Assembly: GCF_014190805.1 (NCBI RefSeq)
Contig: NZ_JACHVQ010000005.1
Coordinates: 62,001-126,000, forward strand
Reading direction: 5' to 3'
Source: Flexivirga oryzae
GTDB lineage: Bacteria; Actinomycetota; Actinomycetes; Actinomycetales; Dermatophilaceae
Length of the DNA: 64,000 nucleotides
This document shows, piece by piece, positions 39,423 to 47,828 of this stretch. Within the stretch, counting starts at the first letter, position 1; every line of letters starts with the position of its first letter. Under the pieces are notes generated by a model. That model did no database searches, was not told the origin of the DNA, and was given only the letters and a program-made list of their open reading frames with translations. The position numbers were made by a program, and so were the translations under genes.

Positions 39423-39841
39423 TGTTGATTCCCCGTCGTGTGAAGCACCGCAAGCAGCACCACCCCCGTCGCCGCGGTATGGCCAAGGGTGGCACCGCTG
39501 TGTCGTTCGGTGACTACGGCATCCAGGCACTGGAGCCGGCATACGTCACCAACCGGCAGATCGAGTCCGCTCGTATCGCCATGACCCGCTACATGAAGCG
39601 TGGCGGCAAGGTCTGGATCAACATCTACCCGGACCGCCCGCTCACCAAGAAGCCGGCCGAGACCCGCATGGGTTCCGGTAAGGGCTCGCCGGAGTGGTGG
39701 GTCGCCAACGTCAAGCCGGGCCGGATCATGTTCGAGCTGTCCGGTGTGTCCGAGGAAGTTGCACGCGAGGCCCTGCGCCTGGCGATGCACAAGCTGCCGA
39801 TGAAGTGCCGCTTCGTCGCGCGTGAAGGTGGTGACCTCTGA
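39422..39841 (+). CDS. rplP: 50S ribosomal protein L16
   Basis: A 139-residue L16 near the A-site tRNA elbow. MLIPRRVKHRKQHHPRRRG, VSFGDYGIQALEPAYVTNRQ and RMGSGKGSPEWWVA are diagnostic. The position of the arginine hydroxylated in E. coli is conserved. Start and stop both overlap neighbours by one base, so translation is coupled from rpsC to rpmC. Confidence 0.98.
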   Translation: MLIPRRVKHRKQHHPRRRGMAKGGTAVSFGDYGIQALEPAYVTNRQIESARIAMTRYMKRGGKVWINIYPDRPLTKKPAETRMGSGKGSPEWWVANVKPGRIMFELSGVSEEVAREALRLAMHKLPMKCRFVAREGGDL

Positions 39842-40083
39842 TGGCAGTGGGTTCGAAGGACCTGACCCCCGCGAAGCTGCGCGAGCTGGACGACCAGGCC
39901 CTCGCCGACGAGCTCGGCAAGGCCAAGCAGGAGCTGTTCAACCTGCGTTTCCAGTCGGCCACCGGCCAGCTGGAGAACAACTCGCGGCTGCGTGCGGTCC
40001 GCAAGGACATCGCCCGCATCTACACCGAGTTGCGCGAGCGTGAGCTCGGCATCGGTCGCACGCAGGAGAAGGCCGAAGCATGA
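39841..40083 (+). CDS. rpmC: 50S ribosomal protein L29
   Basis: An 80-residue L29, a helical hairpin beside L23 at the tunnel exit. LTPAKLRELDDQALADELGK and ELFNLRFQSATGQLENNSRL are diagnostic. The N-terminus is a few residues longer than in E. coli. ATG at 39841 overlaps the rplP stop by one base, and its own stop overlaps rpsQ by 4 bp. Confidence 0.97.
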   Translation: MAVGSKDLTPAKLRELDDQALADELGKAKQELFNLRFQSATGQLENNSRLRAVRKDIARIYTELRERELGIGRTQEKAEA

Positions 40084-40394
40084 GTGAAGAGATCGAAGGA
40101 CAATCAGTGACCGAGGACCGTGCCGGCCAGGCTGCCGAGGGCGAGCGCAACTACCGCAAGACCCGTCAGGGCTACGTCGTCAGCGACAAGATGACCAAGA
40201 CTGTGGTCGTCGAGGTCGAGGACCGCGTCAAGCACGCGCTCTACGGCAAGGTGCAGCGCAAGACCGCACGTGTCAAGGCGCACGACGAGCAGGAGTCCTG
40301 CGGCGTCGGCGACCGCGTCCTGATCATGGAGACCCGTCCGCTGTCGGCGCAGAAGCGCTGGCGTGTGGTCGAGATCCTGGAAAAGGCGAAGTAA
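40080..40394 (+). CDS. rpsQ: 30S ribosomal protein S17
   Basis: A 104-residue S17. After a 22-residue acidic N-terminal extension (MSEEIEGQSVTEDRAGQ), common in actinobacteria, the S17 fold starts at RNYRKTRQGYVVSDKMTKTV and includes RVKAHDEQESCGVGDRVLIM. Its ATG overlaps the rpmC stop by 4 bp. A palindromic intergenic region of 122 bp follows, dividing the S10 group from the spc group. Confidence 0.97.
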   Translation: MSEEIEGQSVTEDRAGQAAEGERNYRKTRQGYVVSDKMTKTVVVEVEDRVKHALYGKVQRKTARVKAHDEQESCGVGDRVLIMETRPLSAQKRWRVVEILEKAK

Positions 40395-40400
40395 GACGTG

Positions 40401-40426
40401 GCTGTATGTCGCTCACGACATACAGC
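40401..40426 (+). other. Hairpin between rpsQ and rplN made from two CATAC heptamers
   Basis: GCTGTATGTCG (40401-40411) pairs perfectly with CGACATACAGC (40416-40426) around CTCA. GTATGTC and GACATAC are inverted copies of the window-wide heptamer. A second palindrome, CCACCGCGGTGG (40429-40440), follows at once. No T-run is present; a processing or attenuation site at the S10/spc boundary is likely. Confidence 0.7.
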
Positions 40427-40516
40427 AACCACCGCGGTGGCAACACCGCAACCAACATTGACCGTTCCGCAAGGCTCGCCGCGAGCGAGAACCAGTGAGA
40501 CGACAGGAGAAGAAAC

Positions 40517-40885
40517 GTGATCCAGCAGGAGTCGCGACTGCGCGTCGCCGACAACACCGGTGCCAAGGAGATCTTGTGCATCCGGGTTCTCGGCGGCTCG
40601 GGACGTCGCTACGCCGGCATCGGTGACACCATCGTGGCGACCGTCAAGGACGCCATCCCCGGCGGCAACGTCAAGAAGGGCGATGTGGTCAAGGCCGTTG
40701 TCGTGCGCACCCGCAAGGAGAAGCGCCGCCCGGACGGCAGCTACATCAAGTTCGACGAGAACGCTGCGGTCATCCTCAAGAGTGACGGTGACCCGCGCGG
40801 CACGCGCATCTTCGGCCCGGTGGGCCGCGAGCTGCGTGACAAGAAGTTCATGAAGATCATCTCGCTCGCGCCGGAGGTGCTGTAA
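40517..40885 (+). CDS. rplN: 50S ribosomal protein L14
   Basis: A 122-residue L14 at the 30S interface, target of the silencing factor RsfS. MIQQESRLRVADNTGAKEIL and GGNVKKGDVVKAVVVRTRKE are diagnostic. The start is GTG at 40517 with AGGAGAAGA upstream. It is the first gene of the spc group, after a structured 122-bp gap that might contain its own promoter, though none is clear. Confidence 0.98.
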   Translation: MIQQESRLRVADNTGAKEILCIRVLGGSGRRYAGIGDTIVATVKDAIPGGNVKKGDVVKAVVVRTRKEKRRPDGSYIKFDENAAVILKSDGDPRGTRIFGPVGRELRDKKFMKIISLAPEVL

Positions 40886-40888
40886 GCC

Positions 40889-41239
40889 ATGGCAGGCAAG
40901 CCGAAGATGAAGATCAAGAAGAACGACCTGGTCCAGGTCATTTCCGGCAAGGACAAGGGCCTGCAGGGCAAGGTCATCTCGGTCGACCCGGAGCGCCGCC
41001 GCGTGCTCGTCGAGGGTGTCAACCGGATCACCAAGCACGTCAAGGCCGGTCAGCCGGGTGGCGGTGCCGGTGGCATCGAGGTCACCGAGGCTCCGATCCA
41101 CGTGAGCAACGTGATGATCGTGGACCCCGAGACCGGCAAGCCGACCCGCATCCGCATCCGTGAGGAGCAGGTGGAGCGCGACGGTCGCACCAAGACCGTC
41201 CGCACCCGCGTGTCGGTGAAGTCCGGAAAGGACCTCTGA
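40889..41239 (+). CDS. rplX: 50S ribosomal protein L24
   Basis: A 116-residue L24, an assembly initiator with a KOW motif (LVQVISGKDKGLQGKVISVD). It begins MAGKPKMKIKKND and is a little longer than the E. coli form at the C-terminus. It starts 3 bp after rplN and ends 1 bp before rplE. Confidence 0.98.
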   Translation: MAGKPKMKIKKNDLVQVISGKDKGLQGKVISVDPERRRVLVEGVNRITKHVKAGQPGGGAGGIEVTEAPIHVSNVMIVDPETGKPTRIRIREEQVERDGRTKTVRTRVSVKSGKDL

Positions 41240-41240
41240 G

Positions 41241-41810
41241 ATGACCGCAACGACTACCGAGAAGGTCGCGCCCCGTCTCAAGGCGCGCTACCAGTCCGAG
41301 ATCAAGGGTCAGCTGCAGGACGAGTTCACGTTCGCGAACGTCATGCAGGTGCCGACGGTGACCAAGGTCGTCGTCAACATGGGTGTCGGCGACGCCGCCC
41401 GTGACTCCAAGCTGATCGAGGGCGCCATCAAGGACCTCGCGGCGATCACCGGCCAGAAGCCGGCGGTCACCAAGGCCCGCAAGTCCATCGCGCAGTTCAA
41501 GCTGCGTGAGGGTATGCCGATCGGTGCGCACACCACGCTGCGCGGCGACCGCATGTGGGAGTTCCTGGACCGCCTGGTGTCGATCGCGCTGCCGCGCATC
41601 CGCGACTTCCGCGGCCTGTCGCCCAAGCAGTTCGACGGCAACGGCAACTACACCTTCGGTCTGACCGAGCAGTCGGTGTTCTACGAGATCGACCAGGACA
41701 AGATCGACCGGGTCCGCGGTATGGACATCACGGTCGTCACGACTGCGAGCAACGACGACGAGGGGCGGGCGCTGCTCAAGCACCTCGGATTCCCCTTCAA
41801 GGAGAACTGA
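41241..41810 (+). CDS. rplE: 50S ribosomal protein L5
   Basis: A 189-residue L5 that binds 5S rRNA and contacts P-site tRNA and S13. ANVMQVPTVTKVVVNMGVGD, KARKSIAQFKLREGMPIGA and the C-terminal DEGRALLKHLGFPFKEN are diagnostic. It is coupled to rplX (1-bp gap) and followed 2 bp later by the S14 gene, whose AAGGAG site is inside its last codons. Confidence 0.98.
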   Translation: MTATTTEKVAPRLKARYQSEIKGQLQDEFTFANVMQVPTVTKVVVNMGVGDAARDSKLIEGAIKDLAAITGQKPAVTKARKSIAQFKLREGMPIGAHTTLRGDRMWEFLDRLVSIALPRIRDFRGLSPKQFDGNGNYTFGLTEQSVFYEIDQDKIDRVRGMDITVVTTASNDDEGRALLKHLGFPFKEN

Positions 41811-41812
41811 GC

Positions 41813-41998
41813 ATGGCCAAGAAAGCCCTGATCAACAAGGCCGAGAAGAAGCCGAAGTTCGCCGTGCGCGGATACACCCGCTGCCAGCGCTGCGGCCGCC
41901 CGCACTCGGTCTACCGCAAGTTCGGCCTGTGCCGGATCTGCCTGCGCGAGATGGCGCACCGCGGCGAACTGCCCGGCGTCACCAAGTCCAGCTGGTAG
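41813..41998 (+). CDS. rpsZ: 30S ribosomal protein S14, type Z
   Basis: A 61-residue zinc-binding S14: CQRCGRPHSVYRKFGLCRIC supplies two CxxC pairs. This is the short C+ form, carried in the spc operon; many actinobacteria also keep a zinc-free longer copy elsewhere, induced under zinc limitation, which is not in this window. ATG at 41813 lies 2 bp after rplE. A perfect palindrome follows its stop. Confidence 0.97.
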   Translation: MAKKALINKAEKKPKFAVRGYTRCQRCGRPHSVYRKFGLCRICLREMAHRGELPGVTKSSW

Positions 41999-42002
41999 AG
42001 AC

Positions 42003-42024
42003 GTATGACGCCGCGGCGTCATAC
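42003..42024. other. Perfect 22-bp palindrome after the S14 gene, ending in CATAC heptamers
   Basis: GTATGACGCCG (42003-42013) and CGGCGTCATAC (42014-42024) are exact inverted repeats. Each end is a copy of the heptamer (GTATGAC, GTCATAC). It starts 5 bp after the S14 stop, in a 116-bp gap before rpsH. It can fold as an mRNA hairpin or act as a symmetrical protein-binding site on DNA. Confidence 0.7.
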
Positions 42025-42114
42025 CGACCAGTGCACCCAAGCAAAAACCACGTAACAACTACACCGAAGGTCCGCACCGGCTCCGGCCAGCAGAAACCAC
42101 GGTGAGAAGGGCAA

Positions 42115-42522
42115 GTGCCCACGATGACCATGACCGACCCGATCGCGGACATGCTGACCCGCGTCCGGAACGCCAACTCGGCGCACCACGACTCGGCGAC
42201 CATGCCGCACAGCAAGCTCAAGACGCACATCGCCGAGATCCTCCAGGCGGAGGGTTACATCGCCGGTTTCCGCGTCGAGGGCGAGGGTGTCGACAAGACA
42301 CTCACGATCGACCTGAAGTACGGCCCCAACCGGGAGCGCTCCATCGCCGGCGTCCGCCGCGTGAGCAAGCCCGGTCTGCGGGTCTACGCCAAGTCCACCA
42401 ACCTGCCGAAGGTTCTCGGTGGTCTGGGCGTTGCCATCCTGTCCACGTCGTCCGGTCTGCTGACTGACAAGCAGGCGGCGAGCAAGGGTGTTGGCGGGGA
42501 AGTCCTCGCCTACGTCTGGTGA
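42115..42522 (+). CDS. rpsH: 30S ribosomal protein S8
   Basis: A 135-residue S8, a central-domain assembly protein and in E. coli the spc operon repressor. MTMTDPIADMLTRVRNANSA and the C-terminal STSSGLLTDKQAASKGVGGE are diagnostic. GTG at 42115 is preferred because GAGAAGG is 4 nt upstream; ATG at 42124 would give the more usual 132 residues. It follows the palindromic gap after the S14 gene. Confidence 0.96.
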   Translation: MPTMTMTDPIADMLTRVRNANSAHHDSATMPHSKLKTHIAEILQAEGYIAGFRVEGEGVDKTLTIDLKYGPNRERSIAGVRRVSKPGLRVYAKSTNLPKVLGGLGVAILSTSSGLLTDKQAASKGVGGEVLAYVW

Positions 42523-42548
42523 CCCGGAACAGTTAAGGAGAGAGACAG

Positions 42549-43088
42549 ATGTCGCGTATCGGACGTCTTCCCGTTCCGGTGCCCAGCGGTGTCGAGGTGA
42601 CCATCGACGGCCAGGCCGTTGCGGTCAAGGGCCCCAAGGGCCAGCTCGAGCTCACCGTGCCGGAGCCCATCACCGTCGCCAAGGGCGACGACGGTGCGAT
42701 CAACGTGTCGCGCCCCAACGACGAGCGTGAGTCGCGGTCGCGTCACGGCCTGACCCGCAGCCTCATCAACAACATGGTCGTCGGCGTGACCGACGGCTTC
42801 ACCAAGAAGCTGGAGATCCACGGCACGGGTTACCGCGTGACCGCCAAGGGTTCGGACCTGGAGTTCGCCCTCGGTTACAGCCACCCGATCGTCGTCAAGG
42901 CTCCGGCGGGTATCACCTTCGCGGTCGAGAACCCCACCCGGTTCTCGGTCAGCGGTGTCGACAAGCAGCAGGTCGGTGAGGTTGCCGCCAACATCCGCAA
43001 GCTGCGCAAGCCCGACCCCTACAAGGCGAAGGGTGTCCGCTACGAGGGCGAGCACATCCGCCGCAAGGTCGGAAAGGCTGGTAAGTAA
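42549..43088 (+). CDS. rplF: 50S ribosomal protein L6
   Basis: A 179-residue L6 near the factor-binding site, needed for late 50S assembly. MSRIGRLPVPVPSGVEVTID and the C-terminal KPDPYKAKGVRYEGEHIRRK are diagnostic of its two repeated domains. AAGGAGAGAGACAG precedes the ATG. rplR follows after 3 bp. Confidence 0.98.
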   Translation: MSRIGRLPVPVPSGVEVTIDGQAVAVKGPKGQLELTVPEPITVAKGDDGAINVSRPNDERESRSRHGLTRSLINNMVVGVTDGFTKKLEIHGTGYRVTAKGSDLEFALGYSHPIVVKAPAGITFAVENPTRFSVSGVDKQQVGEVAANIRKLRKPDPYKAKGVRYEGEHIRRKVGKAGK

Positions 43089-43091
43089 GCC

Positions 43092-43466
43092 ATGGCAAAG
43101 ATTGTGAAGCGTTCCACGAGCAAGGCCGCGGCCCGCGCCCGTCGTCACTTCCGGCTGCGCAAGCGCCTCGCCGGCACGGCGGAGCGTCCCCGTCTGGTCG
43201 TCAACCGCTCCTCGCGTCACGTGTTCGTGCAGGTCGTCGACGACACCGTCGGCAAGACCGTCGCGTCCGCGTCGACCATGGAGGCGGACCTGCGGGCGCT
43301 CGACGGTGACAAGACCGCCAAGGCCCGCAAGGTCGGCGAGCTCGTCGCCGAGCGCGCCAAGGCGGCCGGTGTCGAGGCCGTGGTCTTCGACCGCGGCGGC
43401 AACAAGTACGCCGGTCGGGTCGCCGCCATCGCGGACGGCGCCCGTGAAGGCGGTCTGACACTGTGA
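43092..43466 (+). CDS. rplR: 50S ribosomal protein L18
   Basis: A 124-residue L18 that binds 5S rRNA with L5. ARARRHFRLRKRLAGTAERP and LVVNRSSRHVFVQVVDDTVG are diagnostic, with the C-terminal FDRGGNKYAGRVAAIADGAR. It starts 3 bp after rplF. A 34-bp gap precedes rpsE. Confidence 0.98.
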   Translation: MAKIVKRSTSKAAARARRHFRLRKRLAGTAERPRLVVNRSSRHVFVQVVDDTVGKTVASASTMEADLRALDGDKTAKARKVGELVAERAKAAGVEAVVFDRGGNKYAGRVAAIADGAREGGLTL

Positions 43467-43500
43467 GCAACTACACCAACGTCGAAATGAGGAAGCACTG

Positions 43501-44163
43501 ATGCCTGGACCCCAGCGTCGAGGCGCTGCCGGCACCGGCAGCAGCTCGAACGACAACAACAACGACCGTCGCGACAACCGCCGCGGCAACGACCGCGGCG
43601 GGCGCCGTGGCGGTGACGACCGCAACCAGTACCTGGAGCGCGTCGTCACCATCAACCGCGTGGCCAAGGTCGTGCAGGGTGGTCGCCGGTTCAGCTTCAC
43701 CGCGCTCGTGGTCGTCGGTGACGGCCAGGGCACCGTCGGTGTCGGCTACGGCAAGGCCAAGGAAGTCCCCTCCGCGATCGCCAAGGGCGTCGAGGAGGCG
43801 AAGAAGTCCTTCTTCCGCGTCCCGATGATCGGCGGCACCATTCCTCACCCGGTCCAGGGTGAGGCCGCCGCCGGTGTCGTGCTGCTGCGTCCGGCCAGCC
43901 CCGGTACCGGTGTCATCGCCGGTGGCCCGGTGCGCGCCGTGCTGGAGTGCGCGGGCATCCACGACGTGCTGTCCAAGTCGCTCGGCTCGGACAACGCGAT
44001 CAACATCGTGCACGCGACCGTGACCGCGCTGAAGGAGCTGGAGCGTCCGGAGGCCGTCGCGGCCCGCCGTGGCCTGCCGCTCGACCAGGTCGCGCCGGCC
44101 GCCATGCAGCACGCGATGGCGGACGCCGCAGCGGCCGCCCAGGGTGAGAAGGCAGGTGCCTGA
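43501..44163 (+). CDS. rpsE: 30S ribosomal protein S5
   Basis: A 220-residue S5 important for decoding accuracy and mRNA unwinding. An Asn/Arg/Gly-rich disordered N-terminus of about 40 residues precedes LERVVTINRVAKVVQGGRRF, the spectinomycin-loop region. GYGKAKEVPSAIAKGVEEAK and LRPASPGTGVIAGGPVRAVL follow. Length exceeds the E. coli form because of both tails. The stop overlaps the rpmD ATG by one base. Confidence 0.98.
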   Translation: MPGPQRRGAAGTGSSSNDNNNDRRDNRRGNDRGGRRGGDDRNQYLERVVTINRVAKVVQGGRRFSFTALVVVGDGQGTVGVGYGKAKEVPSAIAKGVEEAKKSFFRVPMIGGTIPHPVQGEAAAGVVLLRPASPGTGVIAGGPVRAVLECAGIHDVLSKSLGSDNAINIVHATVTALKELERPEAVAARRGLPLDQVAPAAMQHAMADAAAAAQGEKAGA

Positions 44164-44345
44164 TGGCGAACACGCTGGTTGTGACCCAGATCCGTTCGGA
44201 GATCGGTGGCAAGCCGAAGCACCGTGAGACCCTGCGGTCGCTCGGCCTGAAGCGGATCGGCCACACGGTCGAGAAGCCGGACAGCCCGGAGTTCCGCGGC
44301 ATGGTTCGCGCGGTCGCCCACCTGGTGACCGTCGAGGAGAAGTGA
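44163..44345 (+). CDS. rpmD: 50S ribosomal protein L30
   Basis: A 60-residue L30. VTQIRSEIGGKPKHRETLRS and LGLKRIGHTVEKPDSPEFRG are diagnostic. It overlaps rpsE by one base and is followed after 1 bp by rplO, so all three are coupled. Confidence 0.97.
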   Translation: MANTLVVTQIRSEIGGKPKHRETLRSLGLKRIGHTVEKPDSPEFRGMVRAVAHLVTVEEK

Positions 44346-44346
44346 A

Positions 44347-44805
44347 ATGACTGAAGAGAAGACGCACGCACTGAAGGTGCACCACCTGCGTCCTGCTCCC
44401 GGTGCGAAGACCGCCAAGACCCGCGTGGGTCGCGGTGAGGGCTCCAAGGGCAAGACCGCCGGTCGCGGCACCAAGGGCACGAAGGCGCGCTACCAGGTGC
44501 GCGAGAGCTTCGAGGGTGGGCAGACGCCGCTGCACATGCGCCTGCCGAAGATGCGCGGTTTCAAGAACCCGTTCAAGGTGACCTACCAGGTCGTCAACCT
44601 CGACAAGATCTCGGCGCTGTTCCCGGACGGCGGCGACGTCACCGTCGAGGATCTGGTGGCCAAGGGCGCGGTCCGCAAGGGCCAGCCGGTCAAGGTGCTC
44701 GGCACCGGCGAGATCACCGTCACGGTGAACCTCACCGTGCAGAAGTTCTCCGCATCGGCCAAGGACAAGGTCGAGGCTGCGGGCGGCACGATCACGGCCG
44801 CCTGA
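44347..44805 (+). CDS. rplO: 50S ribosomal protein L15
   Basis: A 152-residue L15, a late 50S assembly protein with a Gly/Arg-rich N-terminal extension. LKVHHLRPAPGAKTAKTRVG, GRGTKGTKARYQVRESFEGG and GGQTPLHMRLPKMRGFKNPF are diagnostic. It ends the dense spc run; a 280-bp structured gap separates it from secY. Confidence 0.98.
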   Translation: MTEEKTHALKVHHLRPAPGAKTAKTRVGRGEGSKGKTAGRGTKGTKARYQVRESFEGGQTPLHMRLPKMRGFKNPFKVTYQVVNLDKISALFPDGGDVTVEDLVAKGAVRKGQPVKVLGTGEITVTVNLTVQKFSASAKDKVEAAGGTITAA

Positions 44806-44823
44806 GCGTGGCCACTCGCGTCT

Positions 44824-44880
44824 GAAACGCTCCGTGGGAACCACGAGACGACTCGTCTCGTTGTGCCCGCGGGGCGTTTC
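44824..44880 (+). terminator. Structured terminator or attenuator between rplO and secY
   Basis: GAAACGC (44824-44830) pairs with GCGTTTC (44874-44880), GGG with CCC inside, and ACGAGACGA with the following TCGTCTCGT as an inner hairpin. A second stem, GGCCAG (44932-44937) with CTGGCC (44945-44950), follows. The 280-bp gap (44806-45085) contains no gene. secY may have its own promoter here, but I cannot place one. Confidence 0.55.
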
Positions 44881-45085
44881 GCGCACCTGGGGCGCACCCA
44901 CTTTGCTCCCCAACGGCTCGCTCCGCGAGTCGGCCAGGTAATCTCTGGCCAAGCCCAGCTGAAATCTCGGCCCTCCCGTCACAAGCGTGGAACGGCCGGC
45001 CCGAAGGTCTCCCCGCGTCGAGGGGAGCGCCCCGGGATTGTCACGGCCCGCCCCCGGTCACGGGGCGCGCCCAGGAGGACTCACG

Positions 45086-46405
45086 TTGCTCAACGTCATC
45101 GGCCGCGCGTTCCGCACGCCCGAGCTGCGTAACAAGATCTTGTTCACGCTGATGATCATCGCTGTCTTCCGGCTGGGCTCCCACATCCCCGCTCCGGGCA
45201 TCGACTACAAGCAGGTGCAGCTGTGCCAGCAGGGTTCCGGCGGGCAGCAGTCGCTGCTCGGCCTGGCGAACCTGTTCTCCGGTGGCGCGCTGCTGCAGTT
45301 GTCGATCTTCGCGCTGGGGATCATGCCCTACATCACCGCGACGATCATCGTGCAGTTGCTGACCGTGGTGATCCCCAAGTTCGAGCAGCTGAAGAAGGAG
45401 GGCCAGTCCGGTCAGACCAAGATGACGCAGTACACGCGTTATCTGACGATCGGCCTGGCGATCCTGCAGTCCTCGACCCTGGTGACCGCGGTGCACAACA
45501 ACCCGCAGTCGATCCTGGGCAATGGCCCGGCGTGCGGCAACATCATGACCGACGGCGCGACGCCGACCCTCGTCATCATGGTGCTCACCTTCACCGCCGG
45601 CACCGGCCTGATCATGTGGCTGGGCGAGCAGGTCACCGAGAAGGGCGTCGGCCAGGGCATGTCGCTGCTCATCCTGGTCTCGGTCGCGGCCCGGGTGCCG
45701 TCCGAGATCTGGTCGATCCGCCACCAGGGCTGGGGCAAGTTCTTCATGGTCGTGATCATGGGCCTGGTCATCCTGACCGTCGTGGTCTACGTCGAGAACT
45801 CCATCCGGCGGCTGCCGGTGCAGTACGCCAAGCGGATGATCGGCCGGCGCATGTATGGCGGCACGTCGACCTACATCCCGCTCAAGGTCAACATGGCCAA
45901 CGTGATCCCGATCATCTTCGCCAGCTCGTTGCTGTCGCTGCCGGTGATGGTCGCGCAGTTCACCAACCCGCAGGGGACGACGCACCCGTCGGGCTGGTCG
46001 ACGTGGGTCTTCAACAACCTCGGTAAGAGCGATCACCCGTCATACATGATCGTCTACACCGTCCTGAACCTCTTCTTCACGTTCTTCTACGTGTCCATCA
46101 CCTACCAGCCCGACGAGGTCGCGGACGGCCTCAAGCAGTCGGGCTCGTTCATCCCGGGGGTGCGCGCCGGTCGCGCGACCGCGAAGTACATCAACTATGT
46201 GCTGACCCGGATCACGGTCGGTGGTGCGATCTACCTGGCGATCATCGCGCTGATCCCGCTGATCGCGCTCGCCCTGGTGGGGACCAACCAGAACTTCCCG
46301 TTCGGTGGCGCCTCCATCATCATCCTCGTAGGTGTCGGTCTCGATACCGTCAAGCAGGTCGATTCCAAGCTGCAGCAGCATCACTACGAAGGGTTCTTGA
46401 GATAA
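45086..46405 (+). CDS. secY: Protein translocase subunit SecY
   Basis: A 439-residue protein with ten membrane segments, the core channel of the Sec translocon. The start is TTG at 45086 with an ideal AGGAGG 7 nt upstream, giving LNVIGRAFRTPELRNKILF. LFSGGALLQLSIFALGIMPY and GQGMSLLILVSVAARVPSEI are conserved, and the C-terminus QQHHYEGFLR is typical. Upstream in-frame codons lie in the GC-rich leader and lack a site. The stop overlaps the adk start by one base. Confidence 0.97.
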   Translation: MLNVIGRAFRTPELRNKILFTLMIIAVFRLGSHIPAPGIDYKQVQLCQQGSGGQQSLLGLANLFSGGALLQLSIFALGIMPYITATIIVQLLTVVIPKFEQLKKEGQSGQTKMTQYTRYLTIGLAILQSSTLVTAVHNNPQSILGNGPACGNIMTDGATPTLVIMVLTFTAGTGLIMWLGEQVTEKGVGQGMSLLILVSVAARVPSEIWSIRHQGWGKFFMVVIMGLVILTVVVYVENSIRRLPVQYAKRMIGRRMYGGTSTYIPLKVNMANVIPIIFASSLLSLPVMVAQFTNPQGTTHPSGWSTWVFNNLGKSDHPSYMIVYTVLNLFFTFFYVSITYQPDEVADGLKQSGSFIPGVRAGRATAKYINYVLTRITVGGAIYLAIIALIPLIALALVGTNQNFPFGGASIIILVGVGLDTVKQVDSKLQQHHYEGFLR

Positions 46406-46980
46406 TGCGCCTCATCATTCTGGGTCCGCCGGGAGCGGGTAAAGGCACGCAGGCCGAGCACATCTCGCAGCGGCGTGGCATCCCGCACATCTCCACCGGT
46501 GACATCTTCCGGGACAACATCCGCCGCGAGACCGAGCTGGGCAGCAAGGTCAAGAGCATCCTCGCCAGCGGTGGGTACGTGCCCGACGAGATCACCAACG
46601 AGATCGTCGCCGACCGGCTCGCCCAGGATGATGCGCAGGACGGCTTCCTGCTGGACGGCTATCCGCGCACGGTGGCGCAGGTCGAGGCGCTGGACACCCT
46701 GCTGGACGGCTGGGGTCACCCGTTGCAGGCCGTCATCGAGCTGCAGGTCGAGGAGCAGGAGCTGGTCAGCCGCATCCTGAAGCGTGCCGAGACCAGCGGC
46801 CGCAGCGACGACACCGAGGAGGTCATCCGGGAGCGGCTGCGCATCTACCGCGAGGAGACCGAGCCGCTGGTGCGGATCTACTCCGAGCGCAACCTGGTGA
46901 TCGAGATCGACGGGGTGGGTGAGCTCGACGAGGTCACCGACCGGATCACCGCCGCACTGGACGCCCTGACACCGGCGTGA
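46405..46980 (+). CDS. adk: Adenylate kinase, short form
   Basis: A 191-residue enzyme making 2 ADP from ATP and AMP. The P-loop is LGPPGAGKGTQ (residues 6-16), with ISTGDIFRDN and GFLLDGYPRT for AMP binding. The lid is short and lacks the zinc cysteines, as usual in actinobacteria. It overlaps secY by one base (TAATG) and map by 4 bp (GTGA), so secY-adk-map form one coupled unit. Confidence 0.98.
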   Translation: MRLIILGPPGAGKGTQAEHISQRRGIPHISTGDIFRDNIRRETELGSKVKSILASGGYVPDEITNEIVADRLAQDDAQDGFLLDGYPRTVAQVEALDTLLDGWGHPLQAVIELQVEEQELVSRILKRAETSGRSDDTEEVIRERLRIYREETEPLVRIYSERNLVIEIDGVGELDEVTDRITAALDALTPA

Positions 46981-47822
46981 TCTTCGGCCGGGAGAAGCTT
47001 CCGGCCAAGACGCCCGAGCAGATCCTGCTCATGCGCCGGGCCGGCCTCGTCGTGGGCGAATGCCTGCAGCTGCTGGCCGGGTCCGTCCGGGGCGGTACGA
47101 CGACCGGCCGGCTCGACGCGCTCGCCGAGGAGTTCATCCGCGAGCGGGGTGGCACGCCCAGCTTCCTCGGGTATTACGGCTTCCCCGGCACGTTGTGCGT
47201 CTCGGTGAACGACGAGGTCGTCCACGGCATACCCGGCGACCGTGAGCTGCACGACGGTGACCTGGTGTCGATCGACTGCGGTGCCATCGTCGAGGGATGG
47301 CACGGCGACGCCGCCATCACCGTCGTGGTCGGCGGTGACGACGCGGCGCGGCCGGAGGACCTGCAACTGTCGGCGGCCACCCGGCGGGCGCTGTGGGCCG
47401 GCATCGCCGCGTTGCGGCCCGGCATCGGCATCTACGAACTCGGCGGCGTCATCGAGGACTCGGCGCGGGCGAGCGGGCGCGCCGACGGCCGCGACTACGG
47501 CATCCTGGACGGCTACACCGGGCACGGCATCGGCACCGAGATGCACATGGAGCCGACCGTCTACAACGAACGGGTGCGTCCGAAGGGGCCGCTCGTGCAC
47601 GTCGGCGCAACCGTCGCCATCGAACCGATGCTGACCCTGGGCACCCACGAGTCACACGAACTCGACGACGAGTGGACGGTCGTCACCGAGGACGGTTCCC
47701 GGGCCGCCCACTGGGAGCACACCGTCGCCGTCACCGACGGTGGCCTGTGGGTGCTGACCGCCGTCGACGGCGGTGCGGCCGAGCTGAGCGCGCTGGGTGC
47801 GCCATACGCCCCGATCGGGTGA
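46977..47822 (+). CDS. map: Methionine aminopeptidase, type I
   Basis: A 281-residue metalloprotease removing N-terminal Met from nascent proteins. Metal ligands are Asp100 and Asp111 (VSIDCG, HGDAA), His183 (GHGIGTEMH), Glu216 (AIEPML) and Glu247 (WEHTV); His84 (VVHGIPG) is the substrate-binding His. The start is GTG at 46977, overlapping the adk TGA. The length suits actinobacterial MetAP without a zinc-finger N-terminus. Confidence 0.97.
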   Translation: MIFGREKLPAKTPEQILLMRRAGLVVGECLQLLAGSVRGGTTTGRLDALAEEFIRERGGTPSFLGYYGFPGTLCVSVNDEVVHGIPGDRELHDGDLVSIDCGAIVEGWHGDAAITVVVGGDDAARPEDLQLSAATRRALWAGIAALRPGIGIYELGGVIEDSARASGRADGRDYGILDGYTGHGIGTEMHMEPTVYNERVRPKGPLVHVGATVAIEPMLTLGTHESHELDDEWTVVTEDGSRAAHWEHTVAVTDGGLWVLTAVDGGAAELSALGAPYAPIG

Positions 47823-47828
47823 CCGTCG

